DNA of 60,000 bases from Polytrichum commune (GCA_950295325.1 OX485806.1:35032001-35092000); one strand, 5' to 3'. Counted from the first letter of the stretch, positions 1 to 11,333 are shown. Program-made: numbers and translations. Notes: generated from the letters alone by a model not told the origin.

Positions 1-560
1 TCCCGAAACCGGCACACAACGGAATGTCATCGTGGTCATCTCCGGAATGCAGAGATTGTTCGTGGACTTCCAAAGATTCATGGGAGGATGTATCCACAAA
101 CACCCCCCTCACGTTTGGCACACCATTACTATCTGCCGACGGGGAAGACAGTTCACATTCAGCATCGGATGACGATGCATACGTCGACAACTCCAATGAA
201 CTATCACCCACATGCAACGCCATACAGCCTAGACCAACCACCAGGACATGATCAACCCAACCACCACCGCAATGCATACAAGAGAGGATAGAATATATGT
301 GGAGATAAATGGCCCAAAATTGACAAACAAATTTTGGTGCACCATTGGAGAACCTCACGCACAAAGACGAACGCGCGTCCCAAAAAAACGTTTTAAGCAT
401 ACGTCTAGGTTGTTCACTAATGTAAACAATACATGGACAAAGAGGAGAACACTCGTTAGTCGTCCAGGAGGGCCCTGCTGTTCGGACCAGCGCCTGTCCA
501 CATACAACCGACGACGAAATCAGAAATCCGAGAACGCCACATGCATTTACGAACGCGCGT
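1..560 (+). pseudogene. Degraded 3' remnant of a third element copy
   Basis: About 48 bases around 450-497 match the end of exon 3 of the large element gene (about 9768-9816) at roughly four positions in five, including a shared stretch for the segment before the DDE end of that exon. A palindrome follows at 546-567, in the same relative place as the palindrome at 9864-9885. Short open frames here carry no recognisable domain. I read this as the decayed 3' coding end of another copy on the plus strand, cut by the window edge. The rest of 1-450 aligns only weakly by eye. Confidence 0.45.
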
Positions 561-848
561 TCGTGACCTCAGTAACTTCTCCATGTATATTCGGCGGCCT
601 TCGAGATCCCTCAAATGAGAGCACCCTGAGGAATATCGGTTTTGTAGGTCAAAGTACCATGTTGACTTAGGAACCTGCGCGATATACTATCACAAGAGAA
701 CACTTGTCCATACGCACAAAATTAGCAAATCTGCAGATGATGCCTGAATCAACTCCAACAATATTTTGAACACTGAGCACCTCCATATTGTGAATTTGAT
801 TATGTTGACTTTTGCGTACCTGCCCATTTACGAACGGACGTTCGTAAA
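546..848. repeat. Two isolated 22-bp palindromes
   Basis: Copies of the young-type palindrome lie at 546-567 and 827-848. The form is TTTACGAACG, two free bases, then the reverse complement of the half-site. The first is slightly decayed at its right end (CGTTCGTGAC). No gene is apparent between them. Confidence 0.85.
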
Positions 849-974
849 TGGGTGCGACCCCGTGTTCACATCCTTCACGGACGAGCGATGAGCATATTTT
901 TCTTGCTATTCTATGTTCGTAAATTACTGCCATACTGATGTGCATGAATGAAGATGTGTTGCTGGATGCGTAGA

Positions 975-1622
975 CAATAATGACATGTATTTACGAACGA
1001 ACGTTCGTAAATTCCCGACCATCAGGTAACAATAGATACGGGTCAAATAAGTATGTATGATCCTCGAAGGCATATTTACGAACGCACGTTCGTAAATGAC
1101 TGTCATGGATTAAGTGCATGTGACTAACCATATGAGTACCTCAATCCAGAACATGCTCTCATGTGGGATTTACGAACGCACGTTCGTAAATTACCGACCA
1201 ACAGGTACCAATAGACAGGGGTCAAATATGTATGTATGAAACTCGAAGGCATATTTACGAACGCACGTTCGTAAATAAATGCCATGGATGATGTGCATGT
1301 GACTATCCATGAGTAGCTCAATCCAAAACATGATCTCCTGTGGGATTTACGAACGCACGTTCGTAAATTACCGACCATCAGGTACCAATAGATAAGGGTC
1401 AAATATGTCTGCATGGTCCTCGAAGGCATATTTACGAACGCACGTTCGTAAATAACTGAGATGGATTACGTGCATGTGACTATCCATATGAGTAGCCCAA
1501 TCCAGAACATGCTCTCATGTGGAATTTATGAACGCGCGTTCGTAAATCCTTGCCATGTCCAGGTCCGAATCGTTTGTCTAAACCTGAAGCTCTTCATCTT
1601 TACGAACGTGCGTTCGTAAAGT
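975..1622. repeat. Tandem array of ~177-bp units with paired palindromes
   Basis: Eight palindromes at 990, 1075, 1169, 1254, 1346, 1431, 1525 and 1599 (each 22 bp) mark four direct repeat units with periods near 179, 177 and 179 bp. Within a unit the two palindromes are about 75-85 bp apart. Sequence between them is also repeated, for example the stretch with GACCATCAGGTACC and the stretch with CATGTGACTATCCATATGAG. The palindromes are the best-conserved part and their central dinucleotide varies (AA, CA, CG, TG). Confidence 0.85.
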
Positions 1623-2145
1623 TCCGGTATTTACGGCGGTATATGCGGTAGGTACAGCCTGTACTGTACCTGGGTGGTGTAGGGTTGGCGCACACGAAAT
1701 GGCTTGAGCGCGTTCGGTGAGGTCTGTAGAGCGCACACTTGCATGTGCCGCTGAAAAGAGCTTTGTTGTGGGGGGAAGAGCTTTAAGTACTTCACCCCGC
1801 TGGTTCAAAATCCCTTGGATGCTGTTTAAAAAGCAGATTCCCGCCGTCTTCTTTGACCTAACAATCTCCCATTCCATCCATGCGGAATTATATAAATAGC
1901 ATTGTCATGTATGGAACATGCCTTGCATGCACGCCAACATATTGAAAATATATAAATCGGTTGCACACCTTAGTTGTGACCAAGGTCTCATCGAAATATA
2001 TGTATATACGTATATATATATATACACATAATGTCTAAATATGGAGATGGTTAACATTGAATATTTAATGATTTGCGACTAAGGTATGAAGTCCAAGTTA
2101 ATTGACAATTGATGCCTAATAAAGTTATGAATGTCGAAGTCATAG

Positions 2146-2186
<41 letters not shown>

Positions 2187-3160
2187 CACAATGAGGTCAG
2201 AGTGGCTAAGAAATATGTTGCGGACGCCCCTAAAATTATAGGTATCATATGTTTCACATCAAAAAAGGACCGTAATATGGTCACCAAGTGCATGAATACA
2301 ACTAAAAAATCGGGTTAATCCATAATGGCTTGCACTAGGGTAGATTGAGGACACTATGAACTAATTATACCTAATAATATATGTAAGTTAGGTCTTCTTT
2401 CAAATGGTATCTAGGTGTGAAAATAAAGAATTAAAATGGCATGAGTAAGAAGGATTAATCAATTTGTAATGCTGCATAGTATGATAGCGTAATGATCATT
2501 GAGACTTGAAACCATACTAGCTACCGTAACGTTGAATCATAGTTACAATTATTATGTGTTTGACGTCCTATTGGAAATTGAATTTTCGTCCACTTGTTGT
2601 AAGGGTACGGATACACATTGGTTAAATGTTTATTAGATCATTGGTGATATTTATAGTGGAATGCATTGTTCGATTGTTAGTTTAAGTTGACACATGATTA
2701 AATGAGTTGAGGTCCTATTGGAAATAGACTTTTAGGGTTTGGGGAAATGCACTATTAATTTGGAATGGTGCATACAATAGTATGTACTTACAATTAATAT
2801 ATGTTTTGCATCCTATGAGAAGGATGTGCATCATCATAGCTTAAAGTGTTGATATAAATTGAAGTCTTAAGACATGCATGTTATTATAATAAGATCGTGG
2901 ATTGTGTGATGAAATTTCACTCAGAACTATTAAGGTGAAAGTGGGAATATTTGAAATTTCACTTATCACTTAAACCAAAGTTTTATCTCAAATCTATTAA
3001 TTTGGAATGTGAAATTGACAATTGCCATCATTATCAATTATTATAGTTGTTATGAACGGAATTAAGCATTCTCCATCCAACCAACATTGGTAGACCAATT
3101 TGACCTGCCCTCAGAAAACAACATGGCCACATATAAGAAAGGTTGGTAAGATAAAAAGAT
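1623..3160. other. AT-rich intergenic stretch without a gene
   Basis: No supported gene. There is a TATA-like stretch (TATATAAATA) near 1888 downstream of a more GC-rich block at 1640-1880, which could be a promoter, but no convincing reading frame follows. AT-rich simple repeats lie near 1995-2030. Confidence 0.4.
2145..2190. repeat. Compound (TA)n(CA)n microsatellite
   Basis: Alternating TA (2146-2166) runs directly into alternating AC (2167-2190). Confidence 0.9.
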
Positions 3161-3166
3161 GCAGGG

Positions 3167-3238
3167 ATGTAGGGTTTAGGGTTTGCGGTTAGGGTTTAGG
3201 GTAAGGGTTTGGGGGTAGGGTTTAGGGGTTTAGGGTTT
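3167..3238 (+). repeat. Interstitial telomere-like TTTAGGG repeats
   Basis: Degenerate TTTAGGG and GGGTTTAG units occupy about 70 bases. This is the plant telomere unit, imperfect and internal, and it lies upstream of the young element. Confidence 0.8.
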
Positions 3239-3830
3239 GTGAAAGTTGTGTATGTGGTATTTGAGTTTAGGTTTTAGATTGTTACTAGGATACATTACAC
3301 ACACAAACAATATTGACTCCTCAAAAACCCTTGTAATTGCATTAACTTCATTCATCGCAAGCTCGTAGTTGATGCTAGCAAAATAGTTGACCACTCCAGA
3401 AATGCATTAGTTCAAGCTAACACCTAATATTAGAACTTGAATTGACATCCTATCGTATAGCAACTCTGCGCAATCTCATATTATTATGAATTCTTTTTTG
3501 CATGTAATATTTATTTGAGGAACCATCGAATTAATTGAAAGATATCTAGCTCTTACATAAACTATATTTTAAAACACCATATATATATCTTTGGGGGTGG
3601 ATTCTACATTGACAACCTAGGGAGTGACATGCATTGTTTATTACGAATTAACTGAGCATATTTTCCTAAAATATGTTTACAAGGAATCCAAATGTAGAGG
3701 TACTAAGGAAATAAAACGAGTAAAATTCATGTATTTGAACTAAGCTTGTCAAGTTAATGCCTTAAACGCGTCCATTACATATAAATATGTCAAAGCATGA
3801 GAATAACATGAAGGGTTCCAATATACAACC
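3239..3830. other. AT-rich stretch, no gene seen
   Basis: No coding signal. A TATAAATA motif occurs near 3780-3787 and could be a core promoter for the element leader downstream, but this is weak. Confidence 0.3.
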
Positions 3831-3831
3831 A

Positions 3832-3906
3832 TCTCCCATCTCCCATCGCATCCCATCCCATCCCATCCCTTCCCATCACCTCCCATACCATCCCATCCCA
3901 TCTCTC
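3832..3906 (+). repeat. (TCCCA)n-type degenerate microsatellite
   Basis: Repeated CATCCCATCCC units with variants, in the putative promoter region of the young element. Confidence 0.8.
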
Positions 3907-3930
3907 TCCCAACCCTAGCCAGTGGAGTTG

Positions 3931-3942
3931 TGCCACGTGGCA
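3931..3942. promoter_or_regulatory. Perfect G-box palindrome
   Basis: TGCCACGTGGCA is a 12-bp perfect palindrome containing the plant G-box core CACGTG, bound by bZIP and bHLH factors. It lies about 100 bases upstream of the purine-rich leader of the young element, so it may drive the element gene. Function is inferred. Confidence 0.5.
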
Positions 3943-4074
3943 GGTGCTGGGAAACCCTAGCGGCGCACCTACCTCCCCGCGCCCCTTCCTCTTCTCCTCA
4001 TTTGTCATTTCGAGGAGAGGAGGAGCGGAGCGTTTAGAGAGCGAAGCTCTTGCTTTTTTTAGTCTTGAAGTTTT

Positions 4075-4420
4075 AAATTAGTTTTGTTGCAAGTTTTGAG
4101 AGATTTCAGATTGAGAGCTTGTGTGAAAGCTTTTGAGTTTGTGAAAGCTTTCATTGTGAAAGCTTGTGAGTTTGTGAAAGCTTTCAGGGTGAGAGTTTGT
4201 GAGTTTCAAAAGCTTGAGAGCTTGAGTAGGAAAACTTCAGAGTTTCGGATTGAGAGCTTGAGGGTGATCTTTAGAAGCTTGAGAGTTTAAGGAAGCTTCA
4301 GAGTTGAAGCTTGAGAGTTTAAGGAAGCTTCAGAAGTGAAGCTTGAGAGTTTAGGGAAGCTTGAGAGTTTAGGGTTTACTTAAGAGTTCAAAAGCTTGAG
4401 AGCTACAAGGTTGTGAGTTT
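4075..4420 (+). repeat. Purine-rich degenerate leader repeats
   Basis: Short irregular units such as GCTTGAGAGTTT, GTGAAAGCTTT and GAAGCTTCAGAG are repeated more than ten times. The stretch is probably transcribed as 5' leader. A similar stretch of GTGAG/GTTTGTGAG units occurs in the matching place of the older copy (20640-20860, minus strand). Confidence 0.7.
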
Positions 4421-4877
4421 TGTGTACATAGGAGTATACTAGGGTTTGTATATAAGCTGTGAAGGCTTGAGGTCTGCATTAGAGAGTTATCTGAGTGTGC
4501 ATTTGAAAGGCAATTGAGTGTGCAGTTGTGAGGATTTCTGGGATTTTCAGAAAGAGAAGAAGCAGGGATTGCAGTGTGCAGCATTTCAATGTAATTTGTT
4601 ATCCTTTCCAACTCCTCTCACATTCTGAAAATGTTGCTTCTTGAATTCAATTTCTTTTGTTACATGCAATGTGAACTATCACTTTTTTCTTCATGTTTCA
4701 TTCTGCATCTCATTCTGCATCTCAATTGCTTTATGATTGAAGAATTGCATCATTCTGACCAAAATTTTGCAGGCACGGCTGCAAGCAGAGTAGCTAATAA
4801 GTGAGTTATATACATATACGTATTCATATATACACAAATACATATATGTACGGACAGGGGATCCCAAAACCATCACA
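4421..4877. other. Leader or intron region between purine repeats and palindrome cluster
   Basis: No coding frame is supported. It lies between the presumed transcription start region and the start codon at 5538, so it is probably 5' leader or leader intron. Confidence 0.3.
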
Positions 4878-5509
4878 TATACGAACGCTCGTTCGTAAAT
4901 GGACATACACTGCATACCCACCTCCATTTACGAACGCTCGTTCGTAAATGGACATACACTGCATACCGAACCTCCATTTACGAACGTGCGTTCGTAAATA
5001 CGCACTCCACGTTCTTTGAAATGATCTATATTTACGAACGCACGTTCGTAAATATACTCAAAATATCACTCAGAAGGAACCTTAACTTAAATATGAACCT
5101 CTATGAATATCTAAAGAACAAATACAATTTTGCGAACACCAATAAGACAAATCACATGTACTTACGAAAGATAAATCAACCAAATATCCGAAAAGATAGA
5201 CCAAATGGACATACTTACGAACGCACGTTCGTAAATGAATCCAAACCTATAAAACCTATATCTTTTACGAACGATCGTTCGTAAAAATAACCAAATATAT
5301 TACAAACACATTCATGACGAGTAGTCTCTTTGATCTTCATATCTTTTACGAACGCTCGTTCGTAAACTCAATACTAAAAATTTATATGATCTTGCAACCC
5401 CTCATTTACGAGCGAACGTTCGTAAATATAATTACATCAATTGCAAAGACGCATTAACACTGCGTAGTCTGTGGGATATGCATGTCACTTACGAACGTTC
5501 GTTCGTAAA
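4878..5509. repeat. Cluster of nine 22-bp palindromes upstream of the element gene
   Basis: Palindromes lie at 4878-4899, 4927-4948, 4977-4998, 5031-5052, 5214-5235, 5264-5285, 5345-5366, 5405-5426 and 5488-5509. Half-sites are nearly invariant (TTTACGAACG and its reverse complement). The central two bases vary (CT, TG, CA, AT, AA, TT). The last lies 28 bases before a CAG/ATG junction at 5537/5538 that looks like a splice acceptor, so the cluster probably sits in a 5' leader intron. Confidence 0.9.
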
Positions 5510-5537
5510 GTCACTAATTGTTTATATTCTGTTGCAG

Positions 5538-8500
5538 ATGGCAAGATCAAGCAGAAGCGCCATTGAGATGTTCGCGGTGAAGGTCGATGGCCTCCCAGAG
5601 TCGGTGTTAGACGATAACGGCAACGACAACTATGTCCCCAAGGAAGACTTCATGGGGGAGTGGACGGCACTGCCAGAGAAGATCGGGGACGGCCTCTTCT
5701 GCATGCGCTTCACCTACGAGCTGGAGACAAGACCGGACCAGCCCGAACAGTGGGTTCAAATGAAGACGTGGGAGATAGAGTCCATAGAGGCCCAGGGGGA
5801 GTATGTAATTCTGGACATGAAGAACAAGAAGGATCATATCAACCTCTTGTTGCATTTTCAGAAAAATACCTTCTCCTACCAATACGCCACCAATAACGTA
5901 GCGGAAGATGCCAAGCACTTCGACCTGGACGGCCTCTTCTCCAAATATGCGTTGAGCCCATACTGGACTGCAAGGAAATTGACCGCCCTTGCATTGAACA
6001 TCTCCAAATACAACAGTGTGGTCACTGAGGCAAACAAGAAGAAGAAGAGCCCCAGGAAACCATCCACATCAGGGGCAGGAGGATCTAGAAGTGCACCCAG
6101 GCCTGTGCCTTCCGCTAGCAGGGCGATGGAGGGCCCCAGTAGACACTCCACGCCATCGAAGAGGACAAGGGAGGAGATGGAGAAATCGGGAGTAACGGAG
6201 ACCGCAGAGGTGACCTCGCCTGTCGTAATGCCCACCCCCTTGAAAAAGGGTGAGAACCCTGACGCTGTGAAGGCCACGAGGATCCTTCGAGACTTCAACA
6301 ACTACTCGAAGGATTGCTGGCCCATGGGACGCCACTTCACATTCAACGTGGACTGCTTCAAGTGCGAGATGTCCCCCAACAAATGGGTGGTTCGCTCTCG
6401 CGAAAGCGGTGGTGTGAAGTGGCAGATAAATAATCTAATGAACAACGTCAAGTGGGACAGGCAGACCGTCTGCGTCATGCCGAAGGGGCTGACATCCCGT
6501 CCGACGGAGAAGGACTGGCCACGGATCCAGAATGGAGAGTTCTGGATCATAGACGGCCAACACAGCTTGGAGGCGTCCCAAATAATTCTCAAGGACGACA
6601 ACTTCCAGCATGAGCTGAAGGAGGACTTGCGCTACTGGAAGGCGTTCTTGGTGTGGTCGGACGATTGGGACAAGCTGCGGAAGATATCCACCTTCCTCAA
6701 CTCCGGCAACAAAATCAAGGCCTTCGAGGCGTCGTGGGCAGCCAACATAGTGGCTGCAAGGGACGTCTGGGTCGCCCACGGGTGCCCCCCTAAAGAAAGG
6801 GAGAACGCGAAGACGCCGTCTCCACAATGGAAGGTGAGTTTACGAACGAACGTTCGTAAATATCTTTGACATTCAAATTTTCAAGTTCTTTGACATTCAA
6901 ACTTACGAACGTGCGTTCGTATTTTGTGCGTTACTGATGTTTTTCTTGCTGCAGGCATTCTGCGACGCGATGGTGGACAAGTTCTCCTCCATCGACATGA
7001 AGTCTACAACAACCAAGTCTGTCCTGGAGCTCAAGGGTGAGCTCCGCCTCATCTGTTGCAACAGGGACACTTGGGAGTTGTGGACACAATTTTTTGATGC
7101 GCACAGCTCGGGCGATCTGGTCAACCCCGACACCGAGGAGAAGTACAGCGCGGAGAAGACCGGGGAGGCCCCTCCACTACTGAGGGAGTTCTTCAGGTCC
7201 CTTCAAGGGTTAACAGAGTCCGAGTTGCAGAGGTGCGCGGTGCATCTTCTTGGGAACACTGTGGGAAGAACCATCCCATACCCGAAGATATTTTTGAAGA
7301 GGCCAAGACACAAGCCCGGCACGTATTCCATCAAGGAATGGTGCGAACACCGCAAGCTGAAGACTGCTGCAATGAGGGAGTTGAGCGCCCTAATACCAGA
7401 GTACGCACTCATCCTAGCCGACGGGGACATTAATTGGGCCAGCTGGAAGATGTTCAAGGTCGACTACAACATCTCCGGACCCTCAATGCGTTGTCTTGTC
7501 AAGGAGCACGCCTCCATTTTGAAGCAGAAGGGGAACAAGAGGACAAAGAAAACCGAGACGGATCCCCAAGAGGTGGAGCAATACAGAAGCTTTTTGACGC
7601 GGAAGAGGTTGGCCACATTCGAAGGAGTGGCTAGATTTTGTCTGTTGACAAAAGGAGTGGAGAGGGTGACATTTTCCAAGTGGGACCGGACCATGAGCAG
7701 GGCCGAGGTGAGGGAGGATCGACGGGGGTGCCCATTTGCCCTGATCGATTTCAGGGGGATCCCCGGTGCGTCGAGGCAGGGGGGGAAGGACATACCTTTC
7801 TACGACCCCTTCATGGCCAAGTTCAAGGAGCACAAGTCTCCGGACATGAGGGAGCCTCACGTTTGGCTGTGGATAGTCGAGCAGGAGAAGCTCTCTGCTG
7901 TAGTCGACCTGTACGAGAAGTCGATCAAATTTGAGTACAGCATCTTCCACAGCACTTACGTGCCCGCCAAGACGGAAGGGATCGTGGCCATCAACGAGGC
8001 CAGGGGGAACAAACAGGTGGGGGCGGTCAGCCTCGTCTTCTTGACGTACAACGCGCTGCGGAATGGGCGAGCCCCTGTCAAGGCGAACACTACGTTCAAG
8101 AAGATCTACAGCATCCCCCATCCCCCTCCCAAGGATCTGCTGCAGGAGACCTTGTACACTGTCTTCCCGGCGATGGAACTCAGGTTGGAGTTCTACGTCT
8201 CCGTTTTGCAGAGCGTGGCAATAAGCGGAGAGACCGTGTACAACGTTTGTGGCGGCAGCAAGTTCATGTACGCTGCGATGGTAAGCTCTCCAACTAAAAT
8301 TTACGAACGCTCGTTCGTAAAGTTCACCTCAACTTGTCTTGGGTTTGATGACATTGTTTCTCGTCGTTGATGTTTACGAACGCACGTTCGTATTTTCTAA
8401 CGTATTTGCTTGAATCTCAGATGCTGGGGCTGGTCGTCAACAGCTTCATTGAAGCCATCGACGAGGAGGACTTCCACGTGCACAGGGCGAAGGCCTCCAC

Positions 8501-11222
8501 GATGGACCTGGAGGACATGTCCCTCCCGAGGACGGACATCAACATGCCCGCCATGGAGACGGACGACGACGAGCCCGCGCCCTCCTACAACGTCGAGGCG
8601 ATCCTCCGATCCTTGGACGTCATTCCTCTCCGCATTTTGGCGCCGTCGGGAAATCCATCCGACGTGCAAGGGACTCCGGGTGGATACACGGGGTCGTCGG
8701 CGGGGACAACCCAAGATGTCCTCCCCGCGAGAACGTCTGGAGCGGAGGCATTCGGCACTCCCGGGGGATGCTCGACATCCGTGTCGCCCAGGCCGATCGT
8801 GGTTCCCAAGATGGAGAACCTCGACCTTCTGGACCAACGGTCCCGACCGACGTTGGACCAGTACCGCAACACGAGGCGGAGGATGAAGAAGACCCCCTAC
8901 GTGGAGCTGCCTCCGGGGGCAATCATCGAGGTCTCCGATGAGGACGAGGGCGACATGGAGATCATGGTCGAGCTGGGGGTAGACTTCGACAAGAACAAGC
9001 GGGTCAAGGAGGAGGCGTTGTCCGTCGCCGAGCTTAACGCCAAGCTCGAGCAAAAGATGAAGGAGGACATGGCGAAGGCGGCAGAGGAGAATGCCAAGAA
9101 AATGTTCGCAATTCAGGAGGAGCTGAGGCAGTCGAACGAGAAGACGGACGCCATCCTCGCCATGCTCCAGCGTATGCAGAGCTTCTCGGCGCCCCCCCAG
9201 CCGGCCTACCCCTTCACTGGAGGATACCCCTCCCAATCCCCTCCACCGGGCATGTTCACCGGAGGGCCTTCCCGCCAGCAGGCGCCCCACCCCACGCCTG
9301 TTGGCACTCCTCCGCCACCAGAGGTTCCCTCGACCACCTCCCACGATGCTGTGGCGGCGGCCATCCAGGAGGACGAGGATTTACGAACGCGCGTTCGTGA
9401 ATCTTCAGGTCCTCCAGTCCTCACCCCTCCCCCTTCAAGGGTAGGACTGCCCTCATACACCGATGCATCGTCTTTCACCGTCGTCCCCAGGGTAGTAGAC
9501 AGACATGGCGATGACTCTGCGCGACACACTGACATGGTCATTGTGGAGGACACGCAGGGGAGCCCCAATGACGCACCAGGGGTGTATGGGATGGACGTGG
9601 AAGAAACCCATGCGGCGTGGATGGAGGATGTCAGGATGGACGCGCTCGACCTGGGCGCCGAGGAAGAAGACGCGCTGCGCATCCAGGCGACACAGGCCTC
9701 TCAACCGGAGCGTGAGGCAGAGGCCATGGAGACAGAGGCGGCTGCAGCTGTGGAGGTTACGAACGCGCGTTCGTTAATCGTTGAGGAGGGACCTGCTGCT
9801 CGGTCCAGCGCCGCTACCCCTCCCCCCGATGACGAGGTAACTCTCCTCTGAGAATACTATTTTTTAACGAACGCGCGTTCGTAACCTCTCTAACATCGCG
9901 ATGTTTTTCTCTTCATCGACATCCAGTGGCCTTGCGAGAGCCCTCTTCAGCGGTCCCCCTTAGGGCCGAACAGTTTTGTAGGACACGGCATCATTTTGCC
10001 TTAGGAAAATGTGATAGACTATCACGTGAGAAATGTAAATATTCAACGGATTAATATATGAGCCTATGTTATCTGCATCGCGTTGCTTCAAATTCTCTGC
10101 CCTCGACCCCTTCTCGTATGTTGTATATGTTGATGAGATTATGTTCATTCTTGCATACCCACCTCATTCGCGAACGCTCGTTCGTGAAAGGCTGCGACCC
10201 ACTGTCCACCTCATTCGCGAACGACCGCTCGTAAATGTACGTGTAGCCGCGCTCACGAACGAGCGCTCGTAAATGATGCGCACCGCCCCCGCAGCCTTCA
10301 TTCACGAACGCTCGTTCGCAAGTGTGCCCTTGAGCACATTTTCCTTGCACTCTCCTCACTTCCTCGTCTTTCCCCATAATGCACCGTCTTCATTTTCTAC
10401 GCAAAATTTCATTATTGGATCATAGAATTAAACTAGTTGAGTTGTTCATCACAGGACCCCCCGGAGATTGGTCGCAACCCCTCTACCAGTGGACCTCCCA
10501 CCCGGAACAAACCTTTCATCGTTTTTGACCTCAACGGGGTGTTGTGTCACACCCAACACATCCCAAGGGTCCCCACGCGTCCCTTCCGTCACCCCGACGA
10601 AAGGGACTACGACGGCGAGCTCGACACCCTCATTAACCGCAAGGCTGTCCGCGCCCGTCCCGGCTTGCGTGACTTCCTTCGCGAGGTGGTCGAGTTCGCT
10701 CACGTCATTGTGTGGAGCTCCATGGTCATGGAGAACACCGAGCCCATCGTGCACTTCTTGTTCCGCGATCTCCCGAGCCCTTGCCTCGTCCTCGGCCAAG
10801 AGGACTGCGACGAGCTGCTCGACGAGAAAGGTCAACCGGTGCCCAAGTTTGGCGGTCGGGGCGGAGGACAACAGTTCCTCAAGGTCCTCCGCTCGAGACT
10901 CTGGCGAGGCGTCCCCCGTCTGCAAGGGACGCCGCACGGGTGGTGGCCGACTCCAGAGAACACCGTCCTCATCGACGACAGCCCCACCAAGAGTGTCTTG
11001 AACCCCCCGGGCAACGTCATCTTCCCGGACACTTGGACCGGCGATAGGCAAGACACATTTTTGGTCGATAGGCTAGCCCCCTACCTTAGAAGGCTCGTGC
11101 TCCACGCCGGTAGCATCCCATTTTTTGTTAGGTCCAACCCCTTCGGCAATGCGGCGCTAAGCCCCCGCGATAATGTATTCAAGAGCATCATGAGGCTCGC
11201 CAAACTCAATAAATTGATTTGA
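5538..11222 (+). CDS. Large element protein: DGQHR-like domain, coiled coil, FCP1-like phosphatase
   Basis: Predicted exons are 5538-6833, 6955-8280, 8421-9836 and 10455-11222, all phase 0, giving about 1601 residues. The start ATG at 5538 directly follows a CAG acceptor. Exon 1 carries IIDGQHSLEAS (near residue 336) and a following FLNSGNKIKAF block, recalling DGQHR/DndB proteins of the ParB superfamily. Exon 2 has no domain I recognise, but motifs FALIDFRGIP, PFYDPF and REPHVWLWIVE recur in the old copy. Exon 3 is acidic, with a coiled coil (about residues 1085-1145) and then a proline-rich linker. Exon 4 encodes a HAD domain of the plant FCP1-like class with DLNGVL in place of DxDxT, then IVWSS and LIDDSPTKS. 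The exon 4 frame has no ATG before the catalytic motif and is opened by a stop at 10434, so it needs an upstream exon. Exon 3 could instead read through its donor to a stop at 9849. Function is unknown; binding of the palindromes is a hypothesis. Confidence 0.65.
6839..6923. repeat. Two palindromes in intron 1
   Basis: Intron 1 (6834-6954, 121 bp) starts GTGAG and is then immediately occupied by a perfect palindrome at 6839-6860. A second at 6902-6923 has a decayed right arm and lies about 30 bases before the acceptor. The first begins five bases after the exon end. Confidence 0.9.
8300..8394. repeat. Two palindromes in intron 2
   Basis: Intron 2 (8281-8420, 140 bp) has palindromes at 8300-8321 and 8373-8394, again one near the donor and one near the acceptor. 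Confidence 0.9.
9380..9401. repeat. Palindrome inside exon 3, read in frame
   Basis: TTTACGAACG, CG, then CGTTCGTGAA lies inside the long open frame and is translated as LRTRVRE. Confidence 0.8.
9756..9777. repeat. Second exonic palindrome, exon 3
   Basis: A slightly decayed palindrome (right arm CGTTCGTTAA) is translated in frame as VTNARSL, close to the end of exon 3. The left-edge remnant has a decayed counterpart near 447. Confidence 0.75.
9864..10322. repeat. Five palindromes in intron 3
   Basis: Intron 3 (9837-10454) has palindromes at 9864-9885, 10167-10188, 10214-10235, 10252-10273 and 10301-10322. The last four are variant forms in which outer bases have drifted (TTCGCGAACG, TTCACGAACG), while the ACG/CGAACG core and the 22-bp frame are kept. 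Confidence 0.85.
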
Positions 11223-11333
11223 AATGCCTCCATGTCTTTGCTTGTATCATGTGGTTCACATTTACTAATGCTTGCTTCGTTTTTGGATGTCTTTTGTTGT
11301 TGTGATTGTTGTTGTTGTTGTTCTTGCCCATAG

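Noticed and set aside
667-1429. Several small frames with YERAFVN or FVRK motifs
   Set aside because: The recurring peptide motif is only the palindrome read in frame. It has no independent coding support.
975-1622. CRISPR-like array (regular repeats with spacers)
   Set aside because: Repeats are perfect palindromes with repeated, not unique, spacers, in a eukaryotic context with no cas genes. It is a satellite-like tandem array.
8397-9344. Long minus-strand frame of 315 codons
   Set aside because: Complement of GC-rich exon 3. The plus frame has homology to the old copy and matching splice sites; the minus frame is compositional.
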